A stretch of 64,000 bases of DNA from Nitzschia sp. DOCU1 (GCA_951394045.1 OX595986.1:4121534-4185533); one strand, 5' to 3'; numbered from the stretch's first letter, positions 33,059 to 44,148 are shown. Notes: generated by a model not told the origin, from the letters alone. Translations and numbers: made by a program.

Positions 33059-34413
33059 GGTGACAAGAATTTGCTTTTCTTTTGCTTTTAATAAACAAGG
33101 GAGAACGGGCAATACCAGGTATAACGCAAGTTGTATTCGATCGATGGATGATGGAGATGATGCCTCCACTTTACAACCACTATTCGTTAGGAAGAATAAA
33201 TCCAATCCTTCAAAAACGAATGAGAATGACACCGTACGTAACGTAGTGCACCTCCTGAAAATTTCGAGAGTTGCAGCCACAATTTTCAGTTTTGTGTTGT
33301 TGGCGCTGGAAGGGATAGCGGGATAGAGGATTGAACGGGGGTCTGCTCGCGTGGCCGACATGTCACCTATGGAAATGCCGGCGCGATTAATTCTAAGTAT
33401 TCTTGTTTGTTTAGACGACTGATCCGTTGGGAGGGTTGCATCCACAATTTTGTAGACTTCCATCCGATTTTCAAGTTTCGATCCAATGCCTCCTTGCCGC
33501 CACTACAACTGCGCGTCGGTCCCAACAAGAAGAGAGCGAAGATAGCTACCTGGTACGGTACTATATGAACGAGAAAAAATCTGGTGGGTAGTGAGTTGCC
33601 AATAGCGAGAGTTTGCCTCTCTCAGTCCTACATCTTGATGCCCTAGGCTGCTCGATCAATGGCGTGCCGCTCTACCTCCTCCTTGCATTGATAGTACACT
33701 CTACTTGAGAGATTCACGAGAAGGACACTCAAGCGGGGAGAGCAAATGAGAGCGTTGATGCAACTTACTAGCTAGAACAGGTTCCGAATGAGGAACTAGT
33801 AGGAGCTAGCTGCATTATCAACCGTATTTTTGCTCATGATGTTTATCGAGGCGGACTATGGTACATTCTCTTTGCTATCGTCATGATGAACTCGGTCGCT
33901 CGACTCCGCACTCGCGATGCTTTGCTGTCGCTCGTTGGAAAGCAATGTATCGGCTTCAAAAAATTGGATACTCTACTGTATCGTACAACATCTTCCCAGC
34001 CGGTGGCCAACTTTGGGTCTAGATAGCTATTAACGCATTGGCTGCAACAGCCGGTCAATATTTGCACATACATGTTGTTCACTCGCATTCTTGTGAGAGC
34101 CGTACGACAATGCCGCTCAACTTTGGCTAATTGTTTCATATTTAAATATATGAATCTGTATAGTAATTAATGTCACTGTGAATAGTTAAAAAAAATTGGC
34201 CAGCCTCGGGCTTACCCGCTGTCCTACGAAGGGAACGTTGAATGAGCGCACCTCCAACTGCCTGCTCCCGCTAGCGCTAGTAGGACGAATGAATGAATCT
34301 GCCCCAAGGTGCCGAGCCTATCACCACATCCTTTACACTGGTGCCTTGCAGCATCTGTAATAGTCTATTCCTTTCGTTCGATCGTAGCTACCTACAACTA
34401 GATTTGACTGACC
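33059..34413. promoter_or_regulatory. divergent upstream region of two LRR genes
   Basis: 1.36 kb with no convincing gene. A small hairpin, gttcc-gaatga-ggaac, lies at about 33780-33796, flanked by ctagctag and gctagctgc. AT-rich at 34135-34200. Confidence 0.4.
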
Positions 34414-35901
34414 ATGGGACGTTACGCAGAAGACAGTTTTTACAAAGACGATGCGGATATCGAAGTGCGTACTCCCGATTTTTCCACACCTTCCAGTTGT
34501 CATGATCACGATATTGAGTCTGAAATAGCCACCGGCCATGACATGCAGCGTCGAGGCAACCTGAGACGGTACGCCTTGTATGGCTTGATTCTTGTTTCGA
34601 TCGTCGGTATTGGCGCTGGTATCGGTGCCGGTGTGGCTTCCAGTAACAAGAAGGAAAAGGATGCTGTGTCTCCTGCTTCTGCCCCCACCGTTGACGGTGG
34701 TACTCCGGGTCCCACCCCCACCACTGCCAATTTAGTCATGGACGCCATTTACAATGTTGCCAGACAGGGCGGTGCCGAATTCGAAGATCCAGAGAGCTAT
34801 CAGTCCAAGGCCCTTTCTTGGGTGATGACGCAAGGCCTGCCTGCCGAGCAATACCCTAATTTGGGCATGGAAGAGCAAGCCGTTCAATTGTACGCCCTGG
34901 CTTGCATTTACTTTAGCACGTACGCTCAGCGCAATGCCTGGACTGACTTTCACTTTGGAGAAGACGTTGCCCTGCCCGGATGGTTCAGCAATCGTGGCTG
35001 GCTGATGCGAGCTGGAGAGGTCTGCGACTGGCACGGAATCACTTGTGATGAGAACAACCGTGTTTCCAAAATCGAACTTGATACAAACGGACTTACCGGT
35101 TCTTTCCCCCCAGAAGTTGCCTACTTGAAGGACTCGTTGATGTACTTGGATCTCTACAACAACCTGGTCCACAACAAGGGAGATGAGGGCAATTCCTGGC
35201 TAGGCGAGCTCTCGAATCTGGAGTACCTCTTCTTCGGTACCACCTCGTTCGAGTACGATGGTGTTCCCACCGAAATTGGATCGCTCACCAAGCTCAAGGA
35301 GCTCGACTTCTCCTACTCTCTCTACTTTGGACCACTCACTGAAGGCATGTGGGGAGGCTTGACCAACCTCAGCTACCTAGTTATGGACGGAAATGCCTAC
35401 AATTCCACGCTGCCCGCTGACCTTATCACACTTCCAAACTTGGAATACCTATATACCGGATTCAGCTTTTTGGAAGGTGACCTTTCGTTCATCCCCCAGA
35501 TGCCAAAGATCTTTGAGCTATGGATGGATAACAATCCTGGACTTGGCGGGACGATCCCGATTGCCGTCGCCGATGCGATGACGTTGGTCAGTTGGTCTGT
35601 CACCGGCTGCGGTCTTACGGGCACCATCCCCACACAGCTGGGTCTCATGACCGACATGATCCAAATGTGGCTGTTCGACAACGAACTCACTGGTACAATT
35701 CCTACCGAATTGGCAAGTATGACCAAGATGAAGTTGCTCAATGTGCAAAAGAACTTGTTGACTGGCACCATGCCAGATGCCATCTGCCAAAGGCGTACAC
35801 CGTTTGGACGCCTGGACGAGCTCGAAGCTGATTGTGATGGTGAAATTTCTTGTGCGGAAACGTGCTGCACTTGCTGTGGCGAACAATGCATTGACGCTTA
35901 A
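34414..35901 (+). CDS. single-pass LRR membrane protein, no kinase (paralogue 2)
   Basis: Single exon, 495 aa. Same plan as the other two LRR proteins in the window: acidic N-terminus (YAEDSFYKDDADIEV), basic stop (RRGNLRRYA), membrane segment at about 52-75 (LYGLILVSIVGIGAGIGAGV), linker, N-terminal cap with VCDWHGITCDENN, around nine LRRs of the plant type (for example LTGTIPTQLGLMTDMIQMWLFDN), and a Cys-rich end (CDGEISCAETCCTCCGEQC). Unlike paralogues 1 and 3 it has no intron. It lies 1.36 kb from, and divergent to, paralogue 1. Such proteins are expanded in pennate diatoms; a surface recognition role is inferred only. Confidence 0.87.
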   Translation: MGRYAEDSFYKDDADIEVRTPDFSTPSSCHDHDIESEIATGHDMQRRGNLRRYALYGLILVSIVGIGAGIGAGVASSNKKEKDAVSPASAPTVDGGTPGPTPTTANLVMDAIYNVARQGGAEFEDPESYQSKALSWVMTQGLPAEQYPNLGMEEQAVQLYALACIYFSTYAQRNAWTDFHFGEDVALPGWFSNRGWLMRAGEVCDWHGITCDENNRVSKIELDTNGLTGSFPPEVAYLKDSLMYLDLYNNLVHNKGDEGNSWLGELSNLEYLFFGTTSFEYDGVPTEIGSLTKLKELDFSYSLYFGPLTEGMWGGLTNLSYLVMDGNAYNSTLPADLITLPNLEYLYTGFSFLEGDLSFIPQMPKIFELWMDNNPGLGGTIPIAVADAMTLVSWSVTGCGLTGTIPTQLGLMTDMIQMWLFDNELTGTIPTELASMTKMKLLNVQKNLLTGTMPDAICQRRTPFGRLDELEADCDGEISCAETCCTCCGEQCIDA

Positions 35902-36236
35902 AGAATTTTTCTGTTGTGCGGCAATGACATTGCTAAATAGGATTGGAATTTATGAATACGCTGCATTTATTATTAATTGTTTTTGTTACCTTTGGCAGAT
36001 TGTAGAGCTGCTTGCAAGTGTTCTTGTGGAAGGAATCACGAACATTCATTCGCTATCTAGTACTCTAGGACGACCTAGTAGATCGAGTGTACCATAGATT
36101 TGGTCAGTCATGGTTGTGATTATGATTATGAACTCTATGTTTCGCCATAAGATGTTGTGTGGCAAATAACATTTGAATGAAAGCAATGCGTTCATTCATC
36201 GAGATGCACAAAACTCAAACCACTGGCGCAGTCTAT
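35902..36236. other. intergenic between convergent LRR and RNASEH2C genes
   Basis: 335 bp that should hold the two 3' UTRs. No gene seen. Confidence 0.4.
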
Positions 36237-36916
36237 TTATTCCACCGGAAGAGGCCCGTGCAACTGTAGGTTCAAGAAATAGAAGACAGATTAGTCAGTG
36301 GGCCCTAGCATTGGAGGACGATGAAAGATATCTGCAAGTTTCCAGTACATTGCAGCAGCAGCATCAATCTCTTTCGTTGTCCACAAAAATGACTTACCGC
36401 TAGTGCTACTTCCGACCACTCCTGAGCGACTAGGACACGAGACTTGTTAATCATTGTTTGTTCGTCGGCCAAATCCAAAAATAGGGTTTCGGGATTGTGT
36501 TCGTGTTGCCATTCCAGAATATGATCGATTTCCGCTTTGATTTGCAATTGCGTACCCTGCACCGAAAGCAACGCAGCCGACAAATAGCGTTGCTCATCCT
36601 TGTCGTCGTTCAAGCCCTCGGGCGCCAACGCTAGCAGACCACGTCCACGAAAAGTGCTACTTACAACACCCTCGTGTTCGACAGGACGAAAGTAGACATG
36701 AGTCGATGCCATGCCCTGAAAGTCAATCGAGCAAGGCAGCATGTGACAAGTTCGTTCGTCGTGGATGGCATCGTTTCGTTCTTGTCGGGCAGTGTCGTGA
36801 GACGAATCCGCCGCGGGCGAGGGGCACGAGGATGCTGCCGAGTCTTCAGTAGACAGCCTTTCGGCATCTGGCGCCGGCGATTCAGTCGTAGCAGGAGATA
36901 GATCGGTTTCGTCCAT
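36237..36916 (-). CDS. RNASEH2C: ribonuclease H2 subunit C, two exons
   Basis: Accessory subunit of RNase H2, the nuclear enzyme that removes ribonucleotides from DNA. Exon 1 36916-36398, exon 2 36263-36237, intron 134 nt; 181 aa. Exon 2 encodes only LHGPLPVE and the stop, matching the conserved ALH-P tail of the family. Core signature: CHMLPCSIDFQGMASTHVYFRP then SSTFRGRGLLALAPEGL, which corresponds to the beta-barrel part (YF-P, FRGR-L). An Asp/Glu-rich and Ser-rich N-terminus (about 60 aa) precedes it. An upstream in-frame ATG at 37054 would add 46 residues, Arg/His/Cys-rich, without family support. Subunit C is poorly conserved, so the call rests mainly on the FRGR motif and the tail. Confidence 0.78.
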
Positions 36917-37729
36917 GATTGTATTTAATTTTGACAGGCGATTTGCAATAGAAGATGACAGGTTTCGTTGCAATGCCGGACGGTGGCAACAGAGGTTAAA
37001 AGAGCAATGCCGGCACCACGGGGAGTTTCGATGGTGGCCTCGATTTCGCGCCATCTTTTACGGCCCCGGCCGGCCGGACTAGAAAAACTAGCTTAGTCCT
37101 AAAGGTTAGCTAGCTAGCGTAGCGTTGCGTTGCGTAGCTACGACAAAATCGCAACAGTCATCACCACTTTGTGCTCCTTGGATTGGATTCTCTATTGCTC
37201 TCCTACCTCTAGCTAGCAGGAGCTAGCAAAACCCCCGCCCAACAAGCAGTTGGCGGGGGGCACTGCATGTCTTTAGAGTATGTTATAGTTTTGAGAACTA
37301 CAAACGTCCCAGATTGGCCGCTTCACCTATCTTTGCGAATCTACAGTTGAGCCTACTAGCTGGCAGTTGCCCCCTTGAGAAGCATTCATACAATTGACAA
37401 AAGTAGACGCCCTGGAGGATTTGTATGTATGTATCGTAAACGCACGACGAAGATACTACTAGGGATTATGGTATGATACACACTTGACTTCACCTCGATG
37501 GTCACAACACCACTAAAGAGGAAAAGACAGAGAGTCGAGAGACCAAACACCGAAAATTTGAAAACCAAAAATGCCCGAGAGCAATTGTGGAAGCAACTCT
37601 TGCTCGGTCTCCACGCACATAATTCTAGACGTCAGCATAGCGTTCTGCCTCCAATGATTGGCGCACGGGGCGGATTCGGAGGCCCCTGCTATCTAAAACC
37701 TTGCGCCGCCCAGCCCCAGTGCCATACCG
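36917..37729. other. intergenic, RNASEH2C promoter and transporter 3' region
   Basis: No convincing gene. A GC-rich ggccccggccggccgg tract is at 37062-37078, and a cgtagcgttgcgttgcgtagc imperfect palindrome at about 37117-37138, probably promoter sequence. Confidence 0.35.
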
Positions 37730-38943
37730 TCACACTTTCTGAGGACTTGCCATGACACGCATTTGAACTCCAGAGTTCCTGGTTGAAGGGGTTGTGTTCA
37801 AAAGTGAGATTGTTTCCTCGTGCATGGAGTTCTCGGTCGGATCGTCGTCGGTCCCGTTCCGTAGTGTGGTTGTCGAGTTTGCCTTGGCAGTAGCTTCCTT
37901 GGCCTTTGATTCCAATCTCTCTTTCAAAGACACATACGAGTAGAGTGATGAGCCCAGCAATACCACCACAATTCCTGCGCCGTTGAGCGTTGAAATGGGA
38001 GTCGAAAAGATTATTGTGGAAATAGCAATCATCAATACTTGTTTGACGTTCCCGGCAATGCACAATGTCAACGGGGATGTCAATTTATTGGCCATGAGTG
38101 ATGTAATATTCAAAGAAAACGAGCAAAATCCGCTCAAAATGACAACTACCATTGGTTTCATATCCGTCCAGTACAATTCAGGTCGTGCCAATATCTCCTG
38201 TAACTCCCCCGTTGCAATACTCAACGCTATACATTGCAGCATGGCCAGCGGGGCCAAATGACCCAAGAGATCCACTGGGTGTAGTTTCAATGGTCCCGTC
38301 AACATTTCTCCCGCTGCCACAACCTTGAGTGCTGCCAGGAGTACGCATCCACAAGTATAAAAAAATCCAAGTGCCGTATAGGTCATATCTCCAAAGCAGG
38401 CCATGGCCACTCCCACGACCACTGGTGACACTGAAAGAATCCTTCGGCAGCTAAACTTTCGACCCACTGATATTCCCATGACAATAGTAAATGCCGGCAC
38501 GAGTGATCGCATCACTTGATTGAAATTCACCGATACATGGCGTAAGCTGACATTTCCAATGGCAATATTCAACGAAAATATCGTTGAAAACAGCAAAATG
38601 TAGCGCTTGCCCGTCTTATCCAAATCCTTGCGAACCAGATTTTCTCCAAACCAATGATGAAAGAGACCTTCACGACCCGTCTTGGCGTCGCGTTTTAAAC
38701 TCCAAAAGACGTAGTACGTTCCCAATGAATTGCATACCATGTGAACAAAGGAAAGAAAGTAGGGATACTTAAAGTCGACAGTGGCAAAAACGACCTTATT
38801 CAACAGTGTGACACCGATATTATTGACAGTCCAGATTACCAGCCATATGCTGTGAAGAGCGGTCAGGAAACGTTTGGAGTCATTGTCGCATTGCTAAGAA
38901 AAATGACTTAAACTTACAACGAGGCATCTTCCATAAAATGCAT
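37730..38943 (-). CDS. TPT/nucleotide-sugar-type transporter, paralogue A, two exons
   Basis: Drug/metabolite transporter superfamily, triose-phosphate/nucleotide-sugar translocator family (plant GONST5/UXT-like or SLY41-like). Exon 1 38943-38918 is only 26 nt (MHFMEDAS plus two bases), exon 2 38849-37730, intron 68 nt; 381 aa. About ten membrane segments can be seen. Family sequence NNIGVTLLNKVVFATVDFKYPYFLSF opens the fold; [37 protein letters not shown] and [20 protein letters not shown] are the most conserved parts. The last about 55 residues are polar (cytosolic tail). No plastid leader is visible, so Golgi/ER is likely. Substrate unknown. It is divergent from, and about 70% similar to, paralogue B. 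Confidence 0.87.
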
Positions 38944-39515
38944 GATTTTCCAGAATCGGCGTTCTTCTACTTTTTTCAATACTGTCCCACCGTAGTAATG
39001 GGATGTCGCACAGCGTGGCGACGGGAGGAGAGGCCAGCTTCTTGTCCACTCCTGCAATGACGATGAAGGTTGTTAACCACAGCACCACGTTCCAATCACT
39101 GCATGCAGACAGGTAATCGGAAGTGGGCACATTCTCCGTGATCCCGGTTTAGGTTACCAATCCTTTACTTTTGACGCGTGCTAGCGTGCTTTGCCCGTTA
39201 CTGAACTTGGTCCCTACGATTCTCATTCGAGATTTTTTTGCAATCCACGTATTTGTATGCGATACCTGGTGGTATGTGCAACGTGAGTAAAGCGAAGGAA
39301 TCTTTCAGCCCGCGATTTTGACTACCTAGTAATAGTCGAAGGTGTCGAAGAAAAGGTTTCAACGCCGCCGGCGACACGGCCAAAGCAACGCGCACCCCGT
39401 TGTTGCCCGTGTGATCCAAAAACGGTCATTCACACCTTATCGAAGGAATCCATCACGATTTTCTCTCCTGATAATAGCATCCATCCAACACAGTTCGTAA
39501 ACAACAGTCGCCAGT
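38944..39515. promoter_or_regulatory. bidirectional promoter of the transporter pair
   Basis: 572 bp between the two paralogous start codons. It contains no gene I can support. The shared arrangement suggests an inverted duplication centred here, but I see no long inverted similarity in this spacer itself. Confidence 0.45.
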
Positions 39516-40729
39516 ATGAACATCTTTCGAGATGCATCAACGTGAGTCTGCACAGTGTATCTTGTAGGTCTTTTCATTCGTCTTTTGTTTGGATCTCACC
39601 GCGTGTCGTCTCTTTTTCCTTTGCGTGAAACAGCACCTGGTTGCTGCTATGGATGGCCAACAACGTGGGCGTCACGCTGCTGAACAAGGCAGCCTTTGCC
39701 ACAGTCGACTTTCATTATCCCTACTTTCTTTCGTTCGTTCACATGGTTTGTAACGCGATGGGCAGTCAGCTCGTTTTTCGGTCGATGGCCCAGGACAAGG
39801 AATCGGGGCGAACGGGAATCTTTCAAAAGCTGCTGGGCACTATCGTTCGCAAGGATCTGGATCCGACTGGAAAGAAGTACATTCTTGCCTTTTCGGTAAT
39901 CTTCTCGTTGAATATTGCTATTGGAAATGTGTCACTTCGTTATGTCTCTGTCAATTTCAATCAGGTCATGCGATCACTTGTTCCGGCTATTACTATTATG
40001 ATGGGTCTTTGTATGAGAAAGAACATTTCGGCCAAGCGCATTATTGCGGTTATTCCTGTGGTGATTGGCGTTGCTATGGCAACCTTTGGTGACATGACTT
40101 ACACAGCTCTGGGCTTTTTCTACACTTCCTGCTGTGTGGTGCTGGCGGCTCTTAAGGTTGTGGCGTCGGGAGAAATGCTGACGGGCCCACTAAAACTACA
40201 CCCAGTGGATTTGTTGGGGCACATGGCTCCTCTGGCAATGATACAATGTATCGCTTTGAGCTTTGCAACTGGAGAAATCAACTCCATTGCGGCCCGGCCG
40301 GATTTGTATGGGAGCTTCTATCCAATGGCGGTGGTCGTCATGAGCGGAGTATTTTCGTTTTCTCTGAATATCTCCTCTCTCATGGCAAACAAGTTAACTT
40401 CGCCCTTGACGTTATGTATCGCCGCCAATGTCAAGCAAGTTTTGATGATTGCCATTTCCACAATAGTCTTTTCGACGCCTATTACGCCACTGAATGGAAG
40501 TGGTATTGTGGTCGTCCTGATGGGATCAGCGAGATATTCGTTCGTTTCGCTGCAGGAAAAGTCACAGACGAAGGATACTAGAGAGCTCCCCACTACGCAT
40601 GCTCAGCATAATAGTTCCACCGAGACAGGAACAATGGCTGAAATGGAAATGATGAATCCCCCATCGTCAGGTGGGATGCACGACTCAAGTCAACCTGACC
40701 TCGATTACTCGGATTTGCGCAAACGTTAG
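39516..40729 (+). CDS. TPT/nucleotide-sugar-type transporter, paralogue B, two exons
   Basis: Exon 1 39516-39541 is 26 nt (MNIFRDAS plus two bases), intron 92 nt (GTGAGTC...AACAG), exon 2 39634-40729; 373 aa. The join reads [30 protein letters not shown], matching paralogue A position for position, including the length and phase of the first exon. Ten membrane segments; conserved blocks [50 protein letters not shown] and [19 protein letters not shown]-terminal about 55 residues are Ser/Thr-rich and differ from A. Probably a Golgi membrane antiporter; substrate unknown. It converges on the FkbM-type gene 107 bp away. Confidence 0.87.
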
Positions 40730-40836
40730 ATAGACGGAATGCGATTGTGACATGGGTGGGGGTGTTTTGGTGATGGGTTCCCTAGCAAATCGATTGAAAC
40801 TCAACATGAAAGTTTGTAATATTAGTCATTGCGTTT

Positions 40837-41838
40837 CTACAATCCGAGAAGTCGTCTTTTGGGGGTATTCGGTTGCAATACATAATTCGATTTTGGATGG
40901 ACAAACAAGTCCGACTTTCTGATAATATCAGGAAACAACTTGTACCCCTGTTTCAATAAGATTTCTCTAGATTTGTCGCGACTTTCGCATTTCCTGTTGC
41001 AAAAGTGGTTGGAATTTTCCACAATCATCACATCGATCTGTATTTTATCAAAGTCGATATTTGCCAGAACCAAATGTTCGACGTTTTCGACATCAAGACT
41101 CAAAAACTGAACGTGAGGACCCAACAAATCTTGAATGATGGGCGTCAGCGGCCCGCACGGAACAAATGTTGACGAGTTGCGGGCGTCGTAATTACTTTTG
41201 ACGCCCGCCTGAGCCGCATTCGCAAAGGGCAAGGCATGGAAAGCTACGGTTTTGTTGGCACGTGCGTCCTCTTGCGAGCAAGACGCAGCAAAAGAAAGTC
41301 TGTGTGCATGTGGCCGATTCCGCAGTAGCTTCGTGTAGGTGGATGGGTTTGGTTCCACCAATACGCCTTCCCATCCCAAACAAACGTCGAAGAACCGAGA
41401 ATTGGATTCGGCTCTACCATCATAAGCACCGAGCTCAACGTACTTGAAACGTTCCGTATCTCCTTTGCTTCTACTTTCCGTAGTGTTTTTGAAAAACATT
41501 TCATATATTTTCTTGTCCTCGCCCCTACTTGAGCGATGTCATTCCGATTGGGCAAAGAATTGTTCAAAATTAGGGCGTGGCCCGCATTCATCATCAGCTA
41601 GCCAGTGATCCCATTTCTTTCGGATTACCGGTTCACGATACTTGTATAATTGCCTCATCTGTTTGTCGAACACATCTTCCGTGGATGGTCCCGGAGCCTC
41701 ATGCGCCAAGCTTTCCTTTGCAACACCATCGTATGATTTATAGTCAGCGAAAAAGACGTGACTATAGATGGTGTAGAGCGACGCACTCGCAGCGGTCGAC
41801 AGTAAAGCGACGACACTCTGTCTTCCTGCAGCTACCAT
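40837..41838 (-). pseudogene. FkbM-family methyltransferase with N-terminal anchor, broken by in-frame TGA
   Basis: One continuous frame of 333 codons apart from a TGA at 41541-41539. Before the stop: MVAAGRQSVVALLSTAASASLYTIYSH, a signal-anchor-like segment, then a stem ending FEQFFAQSE. After it, in the same frame: HRSSRGEDKKIYEMFFKNTTES and a complete FkbM-type SAM methyltransferase fold (FKYVELGAYDGRAESNS, LGWEGVLVEPN, VQFLSLDVENVEHLVLANIDF, MIVEN). FkbM enzymes methylate hydroxyls of sugars or lipids. No GT-AG intron can remove the stop, because no donor lies shortly upstream. Options: genuine nonsense allele, sequencing error, readthrough or selenocysteine, or a shorter soluble protein from the ATG at 41499. 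I see no convincing SECIS in the 107-bp downstream spacer. Confidence 0.7.
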
Positions 41839-42580
41839 GGGAAATACTGTTTCAATCGCTGTTACAATGGGATGGCTACAATAGGCTCACTCTTTCTTCC
41901 AAAGGAATTTCATGCTCAGCGTCGCGGCAAAACAAAGGTGGGAAAAAATGAGGCCAACGCTTTCGGCACGATCTACAAGACCCGCCCGGCGCGTATTATG
42001 TCCCTATGATAGGGTCATTGATGGGGGAGGCAGGCGCTCTTACGTAAATGCCACGTAGCATTCTGTACAAAGCGAAAGGAGCGTTTTTACGTCATGAAAA
42101 ATGATAGAAAGGGAGCTCAGCTCAAGAGGCAACGGATCCAGAGGCAATGACCAATGCAAAAATGCCTCTTCAATGTTTGCAAAAGGACAATGGTGGGATG
42201 AAAAAAGACACAGCAATCAGCATGTTTGAGACAACGATGACGATGAAAAAGATAGCTATCGTGGGCTTGGATGGAGTCACATACAACCGGCGATCATCGA
42301 AACCGCGGAGTGTTTCACGATGGATGAATGTGGATGACTTTTCAGCGACCGTGGGGCCTCATCGTGGGAACTCCTTGCCTTGGAGGAAGGAAAGCCCAAG
42401 AAAAAAATCACTTTTTCACTCAATCGAGGTCACTTTTCTGCGAAAGGAGCAATCTGCATCGCTCCTTTCTTCATCGTCGCTGTGAACTTCACGACGATGA
42501 TGACGATGACAGTGCTACAGTGGCGCCACCAGCTCTGTTTGTCTCCCAGGAAAGTCGGCAGTCCATCAAGTGTGGAGATG
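41839..42580. other. intergenic with unsupported short frames
   Basis: Plus-strand frames at 42147-42485 and nearby have no recognisable family content, and their codon use is unlike that of the real genes. They could be exons of a poorly conserved gene that continues to about 43.8 kb. Confidence 0.3.
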
Positions 42581-42581
42581 A

Positions 42582-42896
42582 CGTCCTCAGGTCCTCACGG
42601 GTAGGACCTGAAAAGCTCCAATGGATAGCACGCCTGGATGTTGTGTTGTGAAACAATGTCCTGGGATCCCCAGGGGTGGGATCCTAAAAGCTTCCGTCGG
42701 AAGCACGCCGGGATCGATCCTCGCTCGTGTTCTGTCTTTTGTTCTTCTCTCTTTCTTTTCAACAGATCCGTGGATTGCTCTGGTGGCGGCAGTCCAGGTC
42801 GTGTCGATCGTTCCTGGGGTCCCCGTGGGTGGGACCCTAAAAGCTATCGTATCATCCTCCCACGGTTTCGTGGCATGGGGCGGTAGCACGCCGGGA
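42582..42896. repeat. three structured direct repeats with covarying hairpin arms
   Basis: Copies begin at 42582, 42657 and 42810. Each has a perfect six-base inverted repeat around an eight- or nine-base loop: aggtcc/ggacct, ggatcc/ggatcc and gggtcc/ggaccc. Then comes tgaaaagct or ctaaaagct, a second hairpin opening with gct and closing with agc, and a shared end cacgcc-gga. The stem bases differ between copies but keep pairing. Copies are spaced by multiples of three (75 and 153), so a coding origin (repeat peptide PG-P-GG-LKA-STPG on the plus strand) is also possible; copy 1 has a stop in that frame. Confidence 0.6.
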
Positions 42897-42935
42897 AGGA
42901 TCGTTTGATTGTCGACCAAGGCGCTTTGATTCGAG

Positions 42936-43802
42936 GTGAGTTCTTTGCTGTCGTGCTGGTGTTCTCTCGTTCTCACAAGATTTTCCTCTTTCTATTTTAG
43001 CTGTTGCAAGTATTACCGACCATTGCTCCAAAAGCGTTCTCTTTTCATTCCCTTGTGTGAAAGGTACATCCCCGCCTGGCTATTAAAAATGTATGTAATT
43101 TGTGAGGTGACAGCCGAAAGAAGAGGAGTGGGAAGGGGGGCAACCGGCATGGCTTGGGGCACTGGGGGCAAAGCCAGTGATACACCATTGACCCCGGAAC
43201 CCCCGTCCCACGTTGGATGCAGCAAGTTGGCGGATGAGTGGATGCTGTGGCATGTTCCAGTCCTGAACATGGTAACGCAGACATCCATGACCCCAATGAT
43301 TGGACTCCATCATAAAAAATTGGCCTCCAAGGGAATGGAAGGGGATTGCTTAGGAATGTCGTCGGATGAGGTTTTGCTTGTGACGGTCTACAATGGAATG
43401 GGGAGAAGATTGGCGAGAACGAAGACGTTGGCGCGATGGCAAAGGCTTCACCTTGCAATCAAAGCTACTTTGTTGGCCGGATTTGTTGTTGGAAAGTTGA
43501 GTCCTCTCTTTGTTTTGCAGGTCGGTTGTGGTGTGGGTGGGGGTCTAGTTGTGTATTTATTCGGTGTCTTCATGGTAAGTGCGCATTGCATTGTCTGGTG
43601 CCGTTTGATCGTATTTCATATTTCTCTCCCACAGTGCTACTTATACCCCTGTTCTTTCCTCCTTTGCAGGCGTCTGGCGTTGTTCTACAACGAAACCAAC
43701 TTTTTCCAGAGCAACGATCCTGGTCCTGATCTCGACCCCGATTCCAATTCTTCCGCACACAAACAGCCTGATCAACGCAACCGGTTTGTGGTTCCGGTTT
43801 GA
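42936..43802 (+). CDS. hypothetical protein, weakly supported
   Basis: Open frame of about 289 codons with no recognised family. Intron-like signals surround it: donor gtgagttc at 42934 with acceptor tattttag at about 43001, and donor gtaagtgc at about 43575 with acceptor ctttgcag at about 43670. If real, the coding part may be about 43002-43574 plus a short last exon. A Gly-rich hydrophobic stretch (VGCGVGGGLVVYLFGVFM) could be a membrane segment. It may be a gene fragment or chance. Confidence 0.2.
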   Translation: MSSLLSCWCSLVLTRFSSFYFSCCKYYRPLLQKRSLFIPLCERYIPAWLLKMYVICEVTAERRGVGRGATGMAWGTGGKASDTPLTPEPPSHVGCSKLADEWMLWHVPVLNMVTQTSMTPMIGLHHKKLASKGMEGDCLGMSSDEVLLVTVYNGMGRRLARTKTLARWQRLHLAIKATLLAGFVVGKLSPLFVLQVGCGVGGGLVVYLFGVFMVSAHCIVWCRLIVFHISLPQCYLYPCSFLLCRRLALFYNETNFFQSNDPGPDLDPDSNSSAHKQPDQRNRFVVPV

Positions 43803-43870
43803 AAACGTCCTCCACTCGCGTACGTGTCTCGTCGCGGAGAGTTAAGTGTAACCTGTGCTGGTGCGTGGAG

Positions 43871-44036
43871 GATTGGAATCGGCTGTACGCCGTCGAGTGA
43901 AGTGGATTGTTGTCTCTATTATATACTAGGCGGATCTCCCTCCCGTATGTGGGTAGAGGGGGCTCTCCTCCGGGCGGAGCAGCTGTGGCCCACCCCCTCC
44001 GAAATCGAACTGCTTTGACGTAGCGGTGGGGCTCAG
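43871..44036. repeat. direct repeat, copy 1 (about 165 bp)
   Basis: Matches 44149-44303 with roughly 85-90% identity (gattgga...gtacgccgtcgagtgaag...tttgacgtagcggtggggctc). Copy 1 has an extra ttatatac insert after gtctcta. An internal imperfect palindrome, ctcctccgggcggag, is shared. Confidence 0.8.
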
Positions 44037-44148
44037 TAACTTTTTGTGTGAGAACACAAAAACGAAGCCAAAAGTTCGATGAATTTCAGCCAACTCATGG
44101 CGAGTGCTAGCCGTACAATAGTTTATCTACTAGTGTCGGGCGGGAGAC

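Noticed and set aside
40730..40836. SECIS element downstream of the FkbM gene
   Set aside because: An ATGA followed by AAA exists near 40829, but the flanking bases do not form the needed stem.
42582..42896. Hammerhead or twister ribozyme
   Set aside because: The conserved catalytic core sequences of these ribozymes are missing; only paired arms are seen.
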